This document shows positions 9,401-17,250 of a stretch of DNA of 64,000 nt, in pieces (the stretch's first letter is position 1; each line of letters opens with the position of its first letter). The translations under genes were made by a program, and so were the position numbers. Below the pieces are notes generated by a model. It did not search any database. It worked only from the letters and a program-made list of their open reading frames with translations, and was not told the DNA's origin. Source of the DNA: Paenibacillus_V sp046244365 (lineage in GTDB: Bacteria; Bacillota; Bacilli; Paenibacillales; NBRC-103111); assembly GCF_046244365.1 (NCBI RefSeq), contig NZ_CP176395.1, forward strand, positions 930,001-994,000. The letters are read 5' to 3'.

Positions 9401-9725
9401 TTCCGTGGAGCCGGGTTTGACAAGCTTCTCGTTCCGGTACCATATACCTACAGGCAGCAATACGGCGACGAGCATGCAGTGGGGATACGATTTGCTGGAC
9501 GAACAAGGTAACTGGCTCAATTTCAGTACCGTTCGTTCGCCGGTTACAAGCTTGGCGAACGCGGAAGGCGTATGGCTGGAAGCCAAGCTTACAGGAGAAA
9601 TTCCGTCAATGGTCAAGGGGATACCGGTGAGCAAGGTGCGCCTCAACTTTCTTATTGAAAGCGGACAGCCGATAGAGGTTTATATCGACGATGTGAAGTT
9701 TTTCAATGCGGCGAATGGAAGTTGA
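6420..9725 (+). CDS. Secreted DUF4838 glycoside-hydrolase-like protein with collagen-like tract and CBM-type modules
   Basis: 1,101 residues. A signal peptide (about 1-40) is followed at 52-102 by 17 perfect triplets of the form (N/H/Q)-N-G, that is Gly every third residue, then a Thr-Pro-Glu linker (about 105-139). A jelly-roll CBM-like module follows (about 140-300, ending YFDDVAL). Next come an alpha-glucuronidase-N-like domain (about 320-440) and a DUF4838 region (about 445-740, with GWQPCFSNPATID and SLGTNDGNGFCESD). A second CBM-like module closes the protein (about 933-1101, with IEVYIDDVKFF). DUF4838 proteins resemble family GH67 and are thought to act on plant or microbial polysaccharides; the substrate is unknown. 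GAGGAGG precedes the ATG. It is the first gene of the sugar-import cluster. Confidence 0.88.
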   Translation: MLYVKRHVRSVMAKLLIVVLLVSALSLGGFRVPGVAYGAAPQITDIESSYAKNGQNGNNGHNGNNGNNGNNGNNGHNGNNGHNGNNGNNGHNGNNGHNGHNGQSPTPTPTLTPEPTVEPTPTPTPEPTAKPTPTPEPLEIIRGGQANAVIVVDDTVYERTEVPEPSGIRGWKQEYGTGSIAVSDTRSHSGARSLHIKATNNASYGVVSDPIAITGGVAYTATAAVYRESGRDPQLFIRYYNANKVRIDQQGGVRTTPLAGWETVSVTATAPPTAAYASAILFTSLAPADLYFDDVALKSANSENMPMANPGFEPLVSSSSAAIDTLVEYVQKSTGVILPVMQEADYLVEGVDPGTVVIRLGTAESVSGDDPALDALLEGLDRDGFVIYPQEDRVTIAGAGIWGTVNGVTDFLERYVGVRWLMPGTDGEDVPQHIDLKIARDVVREEPAFGFRVFSPLHAKPDNSASVWQEQYRWAQRNRLQGFYNAPISFHHNMYNLFPISKYGVSNPEFYPNGKPPAANSIEGWQPCFSNPATIDAAVSEILAYFQANPNAQSYSLGTNDGNGFCESDPVPAYFNWVNQVVERVLQVYPDKWFGFLVYQAINRPPSFPLNPHVIPFITKDRTAWLDPDQKARDLAAQDSWLQVTQQVAYYDYIYGSPYLVPRVYPHLMADNFQTAHERGVESFYAELYPNWGEGAKAWIAAKLLWNPDLDVDVLLQEWYSRAVGESSAPYLEDYYDYWEQFWTERAIQEPWFLPGAIYQNFYDPAYVNAVTAADISISRGLLEQVVAHAGTDKQKARANLLLQAFEYYEASVLSYPQSSEPPADSTAAIAMLEQAIDVFEERLQMAEKRILLLEQFKSDPVLFQPFDARKFNQLIWSGWNVSEFWQLVEYMKDQEANGGPVRDRAADLAVTHSSPRSREFAAMLLQAVSEPNLVQNPSFQNADAGDATKAPPWELLSRSTSTRAVKRAEGTGYTDTVSMLVYGKGWGGPSQVISVEPGLTSFSFRYHIPTGSNTATSMQWGYDLLDEQGNWLNFSTVRSPVTSLANAEGVWLEAKLTGEIPSMVKGIPVSKVRLNFLIESGQPIEVYIDDVKFFNAANGS
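6573..6725 (+). repeat. 9-bp coding minisatellite (17 units) encoding Gly-X-Asn triplets
   Basis: Seventeen in-frame 9-bp units such as AACGGGAAT and AACGGACAC encode residues 52-102 of the DUF4838 protein. Units differ mainly at the X position (Asn or His) and at the Gly third base, as expected for slippage-driven expansion. Unit number may vary between strains. Confidence 0.9.
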
Positions 9726-9753
9726 ATACTAGAATACCTAAGGGGGGCTTTCA

Positions 9754-11235
9754 ATGAAGGCAGTTAAAATGAAATCGGTTTCGGCAATACTGCTAGGCTC
9801 GGCACTTGTGATGTCGATGACCGCCTGCGGCGACAGCGGCGATAAAGGCAACGGCGGAGACGACAAAACGAATGGGAAAACGAATACGAGTTCTCCGGCG
9901 GCTTCGGCCCAAGCCAACGTATATCCGGAGAATGGATTGCCGAAGGACCAAAAGGTGACGCTGAAGTTCGGCTTCTTCGAAGGCGGGATGGGGCGCGAAT
10001 ATATCGATTACGCCATGGATACGTTCAAGAAGAAATTCCCGAATGTCAGCTTCGAGGTCGTATACTCGCCGAAAATCGGCGATATTATCAACGCCAAAAT
10101 ATCGGCTAATGACAACGGGGATATGTTCGACTTGTTCAACGGAACGATTCCGGGCGGGATCAGTTCGCTAGTCACGTCAGGCAAGCTGGAGCCGCAGGAC
10201 GATCTGTGGGACCATAAGTTATTTGACAACAGCGGCAAAACGATAAAGGAAATGGCGCTCGCAGGCACTGTCGAGGCTTCTGTCGGCAGGGTATCGGGAA
10301 AGTTATACGCACTTCCTGTTTCGGGAAGCGGTTCGGGGCTGTTTTTCAACAAAGGGCTGTTTGAGAAAAACGGCTGGAATCAAAATCCGAAAACGTGGAG
10401 CGAGTTCGTCAAACTGCTTGCCGATATTAAGGCGAAAGGCATTATTCCCATTACGTATCCGGGCAAATACCCGAACTATATCGAGCATGCCTTCGGTCCC
10501 GTCAAAATGTTCGAGATGGCTGAGATTAAGGGAAATCTGACCGCCTTTATGGACAATTACCGGAATTTCAAGCTTCCGCAGCATCTTGCGCCGGAGAGTG
10601 TCGAAGTATGGAAGCGGATCTATGAGCTTGGTCAAAAAGGCTACTTCCCGGAAGGCGTGGCGGCATTGACGCATACGCAATCGCAGATGCAAATGATCCA
10701 GGGGCAGGCCGCAATGGTTTCCACCGGCGTTTACGTAGAGAACGAAATGAAATCGGCATTGCCTGCGGATTTCGAATGGGGTTATATGTCCGTACCGATG
10801 AGCGAAAAACCGGACAGCACGCGGTGGATTCGTTCAACGGCGTCGAACGGTCATTACATTTGGGCGGGAAAGCCGGATCTGAACAAGAAATGGGCTAAGG
10901 AGTTCAACGTATGGATGTGGAATCTCGACGTCCAGGAGGTTATTGCGGAGAAAGGCGGCCAACTTCCCGTGCGCAAAGACTTCTCGGATGATAAGACGCG
11001 CTCCGCTAAGCTGCAGAAGGCGCCCAAAGCAATGTTCGAATTCATGAACGCCAACAAAACGAAGATGGAAAGCGCAAACCGCGACCAAACGTTAACCGAT
11101 CCGAGCTTCTCGCAAGCGACTAAGGTTATTGCGGAAGGCACCGTCGAGATTACGTCCGGCAAGAAGGAGCCTGGTCCTATTCTGGAGGAAGCGGAAAAAT
11201 TAATGCAAAAGGCGATTGAAGCACAGAAAAAATAA
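9754..11235 (+). CDS. Extracellular sugar-binding lipoprotein of an ABC importer
   Basis: 493 residues with a lipoprotein signal peptide whose lipobox MTAC places the lipidated cysteine at residue 25. A Ser/Gly/Asn-rich tether follows, then a type-1 solute-binding fold (family of MalE/UgpB binding proteins). It would capture an oligosaccharide at the outer face of the membrane and deliver it to the permeases encoded next. AAGGGGGG precedes the ATG. It starts 28 bp after the DUF4838 gene, so it is probably in the same operon. The sugar is unknown; the neighbour suggests a product of that enzyme. Confidence 0.9.
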   Translation: MKAVKMKSVSAILLGSALVMSMTACGDSGDKGNGGDDKTNGKTNTSSPAASAQANVYPENGLPKDQKVTLKFGFFEGGMGREYIDYAMDTFKKKFPNVSFEVVYSPKIGDIINAKISANDNGDMFDLFNGTIPGGISSLVTSGKLEPQDDLWDHKLFDNSGKTIKEMALAGTVEASVGRVSGKLYALPVSGSGSGLFFNKGLFEKNGWNQNPKTWSEFVKLLADIKAKGIIPITYPGKYPNYIEHAFGPVKMFEMAEIKGNLTAFMDNYRNFKLPQHLAPESVEVWKRIYELGQKGYFPEGVAALTHTQSQMQMIQGQAAMVSTGVYVENEMKSALPADFEWGYMSVPMSEKPDSTRWIRSTASNGHYIWAGKPDLNKKWAKEFNVWMWNLDVQEVIAEKGGQLPVRKDFSDDKTRSAKLQKAPKAMFEFMNANKTKMESANRDQTLTDPSFSQATKVIAEGTVEITSGKKEPGPILEEAEKLMQKAIEAQKK

Positions 11236-11321
11236 CGACTATTCGGGGTCGCAGCCGCGAAAGGCCGGGAAGGAGAACGTTTTCCACTCCCGGCCCTTCC
11301 CTGACGGAAGGAGCTGCCTAA

Positions 11322-12272
11322 TTGAATCAACCATCTTATGCAAATGCGCCTGCATCTCCGAGCATGAAGAAAAAGTGGAGGAGCAAAGCAAAGACGCAGC
11401 AAATTATTTTCTTATTACTGGCTATCACTCCTCCTTTTGGCGGCTACTTGCTGTTTACGCTATACCCGAACTTGGTATCGGTTTATTACTCGCTGCTTGC
11501 CTGGGACGGCATCTCTGCGCCGAAATTCGTCGGTTTGGACAATTATGTAACATTATTTCAGGACAAATACGTATGGCGGGCGTTGTTGCACAATTTGTTC
11601 TTTATGGCGGTTGTTCCCGTTAGCGTCATTTTCATATCGCTGCTGCTCGGTTACTTGCTGTCTAACAAAGGATACCGAGGAACGCCGTTTTTTAAAGTGC
11701 TTTTCTTCTTTCCCAACGTGCTCTCCACGGTCGTGATCGCCCTGCTTTGGGCTTTCATTTATGACGGCAGCTTCGGCCTGCTGAACGGGCTGTTGAGGCT
11801 GCTGGGCGTTCCGATCGGGAATTATTACTGGCTGGGAGAGAGCAAGACGGCGCTGGCGGCGATCGTCCCGCCTTATGTGTGGGGAGGCGTGGGGCTGTAT
11901 GTCATTATTTTTATGAACGCCATGGCAACGATTCCGAAATCGCTTTACGAATCGGCGATATTGGAAGGCGCCGGCCATATGACTCGGCTGTTTCGAATTA
12001 CCATTCCGCTCATCATGCCGATTATTCGCGTCAGCGCGCTGTTCCTTATGCTGGGCGCCTTGAAGGGCTTCGAAAAGCAAATGATTTTGACGAACGGGGG
12101 TCCTTCGGGGTCGACGGATGTCATCGGCTTGTATATTTTTAATCTTGCCTTTGGGGCGGAATATCACAATTACGGGTATGCTTCGGCGGTCGGGATGTTT
12201 CTGTTCGTCATTCTGGTCGTTTCCAAACTATTGATGGACAAATATTTGCCTGACCGATCCGTCGAGTACTAG
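11322..12272 (+). CDS. Sugar ABC transporter permease, MalF/UgpA type
   Basis: 316 residues with six membrane segments and the cytoplasmic EAA loop (YESAILEGAGHMTRLFRITI) that docks the ATPase. The start is TTG at 11322, 9 bases after GGAAGGAG; there is no better ATG. The first 30 residues are a polar, Lys-rich cytoplasmic tail. It pairs with the permease at 12357. Its TAG stop codon lies inside the left arm of a 73-bp inverted-repeat element. No ATPase gene is nearby, as is usual for this family in Firmicutes, where a shared MsmK-type ATPase serves many importers. Confidence 0.92.
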   Translation: MNQPSYANAPASPSMKKKWRSKAKTQQIIFLLLAITPPFGGYLLFTLYPNLVSVYYSLLAWDGISAPKFVGLDNYVTLFQDKYVWRALLHNLFFMAVVPVSVIFISLLLGYLLSNKGYRGTPFFKVLFFFPNVLSTVVIALLWAFIYDGSFGLLNGLLRLLGVPIGNYYWLGESKTALAAIVPPYVWGGVGLYVIIFMNAMATIPKSLYESAILEGAGHMTRLFRITIPLIMPIIRVSALFLMLGALKGFEKQMILTNGGPSGSTDVIGLYIFNLAFGAEYHNYGYASAVGMFLFVILVVSKLLMDKYLPDRSVEY

Positions 12273-12342
12273 GGCGTGTCTGAAAGCATAGAACAAAAAT
12301 TCGGCAAAATCTACTCCCCTCGGAGTATTCAGACACGCCCTA
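12270..12342. mobile_element. 73-bp MITE-like element with 15-bp perfect terminal inverted repeats
   Basis: TAGGGCGTGTCTGAA (12270-12284) and its exact reverse complement (12328-12342) bound 43 bp that include a second perfect stem (TACTCC-CCTC-GGAGTA, 12312-12327). Both ends carry TA, as after insertion at a TA dinucleotide. There is no T tract, so it does not look like a terminator. It overlaps the permease stop codon. The best reading is a nonautonomous insertion-sequence derivative; an RNA processing or stability hairpin between the two permease genes is the alternative. Confidence 0.55.
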
Positions 12343-12356
12343 AGGAGTGAACGACA

Positions 12357-13193
12357 ATGAATGAAAAACGTACGGCGGTCGATTTGATATGGTGGATCGT
12401 GTTGGTCCTTTGGTCTTTGGCGATTTTATTTCCGCTTGGGTGGATTTTCTATGAATCGTTGAAAACGAACCGGGAGTTTTTTATGGACGTTTGGGCGTTA
12501 CCCCAATCGCTTGAATGGGCCAATTATAAAACCGCCTGGGTAAAATACGGCATCGGCAACTCGATGCTTAACACGCTTTATTACGTTGGGATATCTCTCG
12601 TCATCGGCACGTTCCTAACGACGCTCAATGCTTATGCGCTCACTAGAATGGAGTTTAAGGGCAGGAAGCTGATCTGGGCTTTGATCATGCTTTCCTTGTT
12701 TTTGCCCGGGATTAATGCCTTGATTCCCCAGTATGTATTGATGCGCGATTTGCATCTGACGAACAGCTTGACGGGGCTCATTATTCTCGACTGCCTCGGG
12801 GAAAATGTCTTTTTTCTTATGCTTCTCGGCGGTTTCATGAGGTCTCTGCCGAAAGAACTCGAGGAGAGCGCGTTCATAGACGGCGCTTCTATTTTTCAAG
12901 TATTTGCGCGCATCATGCTGCCGCTCTCGGTTCCGGGCATCGTGACGGTAGCGATTTTCAAATTTCTCGGGCTCTACAATAATTTTCTCGGACCCTTTAT
13001 TTATTTAAGCGATCAAACGAAATATACGATCGGCGTCAGCATGTATGCGGCGAATCAAATGATGCAGTACACGTCGGACTGGGTCACTATGTTCGCGGGA
13101 GTTATGATCGCGATGGTGCCTTCGGTCATTATGTTCGTCTTCTTCCAGCGCTGGATTATGGAAGGCGCTACGCTTGGCGCGGTGAAGGGATAA
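12357..13193 (+). CDS. Sugar ABC transporter permease, MalG/UgpE type
   Basis: 278 residues, six membrane segments, with the EAA motif (LEESAFIDGASIFQVFARIM) and the family-typical C-terminus ending EGATLGAVKG. TAAGGAGTG precedes the ATG by 8 bases. It would form the membrane channel together with the permease encoded at 11322. A 73-bp inverted-repeat element separates the two genes, which would otherwise be closely packed. Confidence 0.92.
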   Translation: MNEKRTAVDLIWWIVLVLWSLAILFPLGWIFYESLKTNREFFMDVWALPQSLEWANYKTAWVKYGIGNSMLNTLYYVGISLVIGTFLTTLNAYALTRMEFKGRKLIWALIMLSLFLPGINALIPQYVLMRDLHLTNSLTGLIILDCLGENVFFLMLLGGFMRSLPKELEESAFIDGASIFQVFARIMLPLSVPGIVTVAIFKFLGLYNNFLGPFIYLSDQTKYTIGVSMYAANQMMQYTSDWVTMFAGVMIAMVPSVIMFVFFQRWIMEGATLGAVKG

Positions 13194-13308
13194 GGCGGCG
13201 GGTGATTTCCCGGTGAGGGCTGCCGTGCTTGCAGGAAGCGCTTTATGCGAATGCAGGACCGGACACATGAGTAGTGATAGAAAATGAGCCGGGAGGAGGA
13301 GAACAAGA

Positions 13309-14097
13309 ATGGAGCTGTATACGAAATATTATGATGAAAACCTTGTGCTGAAGCGCGCGGTAGATATCGCATTGCCTAAGCGTCTGAGCAGGCGGACGGC
13401 GCTGTTTTATGTTCATGGCGGCGGCTGGTCTGCGGGAGCGAGGGACATTTTCCATGAGCATTTGCAGTATTTCTCGCGAAGAGGTTACGTTTGCGCATCT
13501 GCCGGGTACCGGCTCGCACCGTCCGTGCGCTTGGCGGAGCAGATGAAGGATGTCATCGCCGGCTACGATATGTTTATCGCCGATATTCGCGAGAAGGAAC
13601 TGCCGATCGACCGCGTTATCGTGCTGGGCAGTTCCGCGGGGGCGCATCTGGCTTCCCTGCTTGCGTTAACCGAGCCGCAACAGTGGAAAGGGGAAGCGAA
13701 GCTTCGAAATCCGTGGCTGAAGCCGGCCGCTTGCGTGTCCATTAACGGGCCCGGCACGATGGAGCAGTGGGACGACATGAACCCCGATATCCGAAAGAGC
13801 ATCGAGGAAGTGATCGGCGCGGCATACGGGGAAGAGACGGAGGCGTTCCGCAAAGCATCGCCGATGACGTATGTCGATGAGGATGCGCCGGACTTTCTTT
13901 TCCTGATCGTCGGCAAAGAGGAATATTTCCCGCACGCCTATGTCTACGAGATGAGCGGGAAGCTGCAGAAACACGGCAGACATGCAGATGTCGTCCTGTT
14001 CCCGGAGGCGGAGCACGGATTCTTTTACGGTGTGGACAGCGAACACCAGCAGGAAGCGCTAAAGGTGCTCGAGCCGTTTCTGGAGCGGTACGGTTGA
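13309..14097 (+). CDS. Alpha/beta hydrolase, hormone-sensitive-lipase/carboxylesterase type
   Basis: 262 residues. The oxyanion-hole motif HGGGW is at 36-40, the nucleophile elbow GSSAG puts Ser at 109, and the base is His236 in AEHGF. The usual Asp-containing acid turn appears as VGKEEYF, so the acidic member may be Glu; this is unusual but not disabling in itself. There is no signal peptide, so it acts in the cytoplasm, probably removing acetyl or similar ester groups from imported sugars. GGAGGAG precedes the ATG. It lies 115 bp after the permease and could share its transcript. Confidence 0.87.
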   Translation: MELYTKYYDENLVLKRAVDIALPKRLSRRTALFYVHGGGWSAGARDIFHEHLQYFSRRGYVCASAGYRLAPSVRLAEQMKDVIAGYDMFIADIREKELPIDRVIVLGSSAGAHLASLLALTEPQQWKGEAKLRNPWLKPAACVSINGPGTMEQWDDMNPDIRKSIEEVIGAAYGEETEAFRKASPMTYVDEDAPDFLFLIVGKEEYFPHAYVYEMSGKLQKHGRHADVVLFPEAEHGFFYGVDSEHQQEALKVLEPFLERYG

Positions 14098-14347
14098 CGG
14101 GAACTATATATTCGGCACAACTAACCTAGAAAGGCGAAGTGAGCGGAACATACAGGGCAGGCGAGTTTTGGCTTTGCGTTTCAACCATCCGAAGGCCCGT
14201 ACAATCAAGGGAACGCAAAACAAGATGTTTGAAGCAGGCCATTTATGTCCTTGTGCAGCGAACATGCCTTCTCATTTTTTTGTGTCGAATTGAGATGCTC
14301 CCACTTGAAGGTTGCAAATAAACCGAATTTATGGAGGCTTTACTGGT

Positions 14348-15916
14348 ATGACCAAGGAACGGAATGTCGACATCGCCGTCATCGGCGGAGGAATGGGGGG
14401 CTGTGCTGCCGCATTGGCTGCGGCGAGCATGGGGAAAACCGTCGTTCTTACGGAAGAAACGGATTGGATCGGCGGCCAAATGACAAGCCAGGCCGTCCCC
14501 CCAGACGAACACGGCTGGATTGAAAAATTCGGCTCCACGCACTGCTATCGAAAATTCCGCAAAGGGGTGCGGGATTATTACCGGAACCATTTTCCTTTGA
14601 CGGCTGAAGCGCGGTCGTTCGACAACTTCAATCCGGGCAGTGCTTTTGTCAGCCGGATCGCGCATGAACCGCGGACGGCTCTCGCCGTCCTGCAGCAGAT
14701 GCTGGCGCCCTACATTCATAGCGGCCGCATCGTGCTCATGCTCCGGCATGTGCCTGAGCAGGCGGAAACCGACGGAGACGATATTCGTTCCGTTACGGTT
14801 CGCAGTCTGGACTCGAATGAGCGCACGGTCATTGCGGCTTCTTATTTCCTCGATGCTACGGAATGCGGCGATATGCTTCCGCTTGCCGGCGTGGAGTACG
14901 TAACCGGCTCGGAGTCCAAAGCGGCGACCGGCGAGGATCACGCGTTGGAAGGCCCGGCTCAGCCGTACGATATGCAGGCGATCACTTATGTATTTGCCGT
15001 CGATCATTTGGAGGGTGAAGATCACACGATCGACAAACCGAAAGACTATTCGTTCTGGCGGGACTATAAGCCCGATTTTTGGCCGGATAAGCTGCTTAGT
15101 TGGTCGGGGGTTTATCCGTCCACGCTGGAGCATCGGATCTATGACTTTTTTCCAGCGGGCGAAGGGTTCGACCTGTGGAGATACCGGCGTATTATCGATA
15201 AAAGCCATTTTCGGCCGGGAACGTTCGCAAGCGATATTACGATCGTCAACTGGCCTCAGAATGATTATTTTATCGGCCCGGTCATTGATGTGGGAGAAGA
15301 GGAAAGGACGCGGCATCTCGAGCAGGCCAAGCAGCTCAGTTTGTCTCTCTTATATTGGATGCAGACGGAAGCGCCGCGCCCGGACGGCAAGATTGGCTAC
15401 CCGGGTTTAAGACTGCGCAGAGATGTGGTAGGTACCGAGGACGGTCTGGCGAAATATCCGTATATTAGGGAGTCTCGGCGGATTTGCGCTGAATTTACCA
15501 TGCTTGAGCAGCACGTCAGCAAGGCGTGTAACAGCAGCGGTGTGGCGAAGGAGTTTTACGATTCGGTTGGGATCGGTTACTACCCTATCGACTTGCACCC
15601 GAGCACAGGCAACAGGCATTATATCGATTTCGCCAGCGTACCGTTTCAGATTCCGCTCGGCAGCTTGCTGCCCGTTCGCGTCAACAACTTACTGCCGGCA
15701 TGCAAAAACATCGGAACGACGCACATTACGAACGGCTGTTACCGGCTGCACCCTGTGGAATGGGGAATCGGCGAAGCGGCGGGACATTTGGCCGCATTCT
15801 GTTTGAGCAGACAGACGACACCCCGTGCTGTTCGGAACGACGAGAGCTTGCTCGCCGAATTCCAGCGCGTTCTTGAGCGGCAAGGAGTAGAGCTGAAGTG
15901 GCCGTTTCAAGTATGA
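14348..15916 (+). CDS. FAD-dependent oxidoreductase (FAD_oxidored family)
   Basis: 522 residues. The N-terminus has a Rossmann dinucleotide-binding fingerprint (IAVIGGGMGGCAAALAA), followed by the family motif DWIGGQMTSQ. The family (PF12831) acts on uncertain substrates and is common in Firmicute polysaccharide clusters. The ATG at 14348 has GGAGG 10 bases upstream; the in-frame TTG at 14312 has none. It is about 250 bp from the esterase, so it may have its own promoter. The C-terminal part (GCYRLHPVEWGIGEAAGHLA) is the second FAD-contacting segment of the family. The cofactor call is firm and the substrate is unknown. Confidence 0.88.
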   Translation: MTKERNVDIAVIGGGMGGCAAALAAASMGKTVVLTEETDWIGGQMTSQAVPPDEHGWIEKFGSTHCYRKFRKGVRDYYRNHFPLTAEARSFDNFNPGSAFVSRIAHEPRTALAVLQQMLAPYIHSGRIVLMLRHVPEQAETDGDDIRSVTVRSLDSNERTVIAASYFLDATECGDMLPLAGVEYVTGSESKAATGEDHALEGPAQPYDMQAITYVFAVDHLEGEDHTIDKPKDYSFWRDYKPDFWPDKLLSWSGVYPSTLEHRIYDFFPAGEGFDLWRYRRIIDKSHFRPGTFASDITIVNWPQNDYFIGPVIDVGEEERTRHLEQAKQLSLSLLYWMQTEAPRPDGKIGYPGLRLRRDVVGTEDGLAKYPYIRESRRICAEFTMLEQHVSKACNSSGVAKEFYDSVGIGYYPIDLHPSTGNRHYIDFASVPFQIPLGSLLPVRVNNLLPACKNIGTTHITNGCYRLHPVEWGIGEAAGHLAAFCLSRQTTPRAVRNDESLLAEFQRVLERQGVELKWPFQV

Positions 15917-15989
15917 AGCTGCCTCGGAGATTCCAATTCGAATGAAACTTCTTAAACGTCCCTTTCCATCTGCATGGTAGCGGAAGCGG

Positions 15990-16082
15990 TTCATCCCGAA
16001 CGATACGGCGACGCGGGCGGAAGCGACGGTCATGATGCTCAGGGCATTGGAGATCTTGGAAAGCGAAGACAAGCACAACTAA
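15990..16082 (+). pseudogene. 3' remnant of an S-layer-homology (SLH) domain gene
   Basis: In one frame this stretch reads FIPNDTATRAEATVMMLRAL plus about ten residues to a TAA stop, matching the end of an SLH domain (the conserved x-PN-x-x-ATRAEA-x-x-M-L-x-R). An in-frame stop lies just upstream (15978). The expected Gly-Ser-Gly-rich lead-in is visible in another frame (15976-15990), so a frameshift or deletion has broken the gene. SLH domains anchor secreted enzymes to cell-wall pyruvylated polymers. A larger gene was probably deleted here. Confidence 0.75.
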
Positions 16083-16089
16083 ATCTTCG

Positions 16090-16135
16090 GCAGACATAAT
16101 GCGGAAGCATTGCCTTCTACAGGATGTCTGCTTTA
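16090..16135. terminator. Bidirectional-looking hairpin between the SLH remnant and the AraC gene
   Basis: GCAGACAT (16090-16097) and ATGTCTGC (16124-16131) form a perfect outer stem. An inner AATGC/GCATT stem lies within it. T-rich sequence follows on the plus strand. It could end the lost SLH gene and the convergent AraC gene. Confidence 0.5.
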
Positions 16136-16136
16136 T

Positions 16137-17030
16137 TTATCTTATCGGTTGTTCTTGCGCCGCCTTGACCGGTTCATGGATTAGCTTCTCCTCGCTAGCC
16201 GGATTTTTCTCAAAAACGGCCAAATGTGCGGAGCGTCTTCGAAACTCCAGCGGCGAAACGCCGACCGTCTCCGTAAAGTTGCGATAGAAGGACGCCAAGC
16301 TCTGGAAGCCGCAGGCAAGCGCGATTTCGGTTGCCGGCCGATCGGTTTCGGCAAGCAGTCTCATCGCTTCGTGCAGCCGGTGCTGCAGGATGATCTGCTT
16401 AAGTCCCATGCCCAGCGTGTCGCTGAACAGATGCAGCGTCCGGGAGACGCTAAGGGACAAGCATGCGGCAACATCCTTCGCCGTGATCGGCTCGCGGAAA
16501 TGATCGCGGATAAAGGCGAGCCCGGGCTGCAGATCGCCGTAACGCCGCATCGCGCGGGACCAGTCGCCATGAAGCGCGTTCGGCCCGTAATGCCGGACAA
16601 GAACGGTGCACAGCTGCAAGAGTAGACCCTGCAGCATGTAAATATAGGCTTCCTCCTTGTTCCGGTATTCCACCATAAACTGCCGCAGCAGCATGCCGAT
16701 GTGCCTGGCGGCCGGAAGCTCGGCCGGGATGCGGTTCTGAAAGCGGTCTGATCGGTAGACGAACGGGAGCAGCAGCTCTTGCCGGTCCGGACCTAGCGCA
16801 GACGGCTCGAAGCTGAGGAACAAATATCTACTCGGATGCACAGGATCGGACTTCGCGATATGGGGCTCGACCCCGGCATTGACGACGAAGACGTCGCCCT
16901 GCTTGACCTCGTACGTTTTTTGGCCGAAATAAAACCGGCCCTTGCCCTCCAGGCATAGGCCTATTTCCAGTTCCTTATGAATGTGCTGCGAAACGGCGTA
17001 GGTAGCCGGCGTATGCTCCGCGATATGCAT
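16137..17030 (-). CDS. AraC-family regulator with cupin sensor domain
   Basis: 297 residues from the ATG at 17030, chosen because GGGAGG lies 7 bases upstream on the minus strand. An upstream ATG (17183) would add 51 atypical residues and has no clear ribosome site. The N-terminal half is a cupin arabinose-binding-like domain (HKELEIGLCLEGKGRFYFGQ, then YEVKQGDVFVVNAGVEPHIA). The C-terminal 100 residues hold two helix-turn-helix units (AKDVAACLSLSVSRTLHLFS; ATEIALACGFQSLASFYRNF). It probably controls nearby sugar genes; the divergent CuAO-N gene or the FAD oxidoreductase are candidates. Confidence 0.9.
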   Translation of the reverse strand: MHIAEHTPATYAVSQHIHKELEIGLCLEGKGRFYFGQKTYEVKQGDVFVVNAGVEPHIAKSDPVHPSRYLFLSFEPSALGPDRQELLLPFVYRSDRFQNRIPAELPAARHIGMLLRQFMVEYRNKEEAYIYMLQGLLLQLCTVLVRHYGPNALHGDWSRAMRRYGDLQPGLAFIRDHFREPITAKDVAACLSLSVSRTLHLFSDTLGMGLKQIILQHRLHEAMRLLAETDRPATEIALACGFQSLASFYRNFTETVGVSPLEFRRRSAHLAVFEKNPASEEKLIHEPVKAAQEQPIR

Positions 17031-17176
17031 GTCCGATCCTCCCTGATTGGCTGGTTGCGGATTATGCGATTGTCCTTCAGCTTCGGTTTCAAGTAACGAG
17101 AGCGGGGAGACGGCTGCAAGAGCCTCCCATTCCTCCGCAGGGCAAGGGAAGCGAGTGGAGCTGCGAAAAGGAAACA

Positions 17177-17205
17177 TTTTCAATAAGGCGGACCGATGAT
17201 ATAAT
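17177..17205 (+). promoter_or_regulatory. Promoter of the CuAO-N domain gene
   Basis: TTTTCA (17177-17182) and a perfect TATAAT (17200-17205) are spaced 17 bp apart, 45 bp before the predicted start codon. Confidence 0.5.
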
Positions 17206-17250
17206 TCATCTCGTTAAACAACGGGAATATACATAATGGAGATGATAAGA

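Noticed and set aside
12270..12342. Reading the 15-bp inverted repeat as a Rho-independent terminator
   Set aside because: No T tract follows on either strand, and the operon continues 15 bp later with a strong ribosome site.
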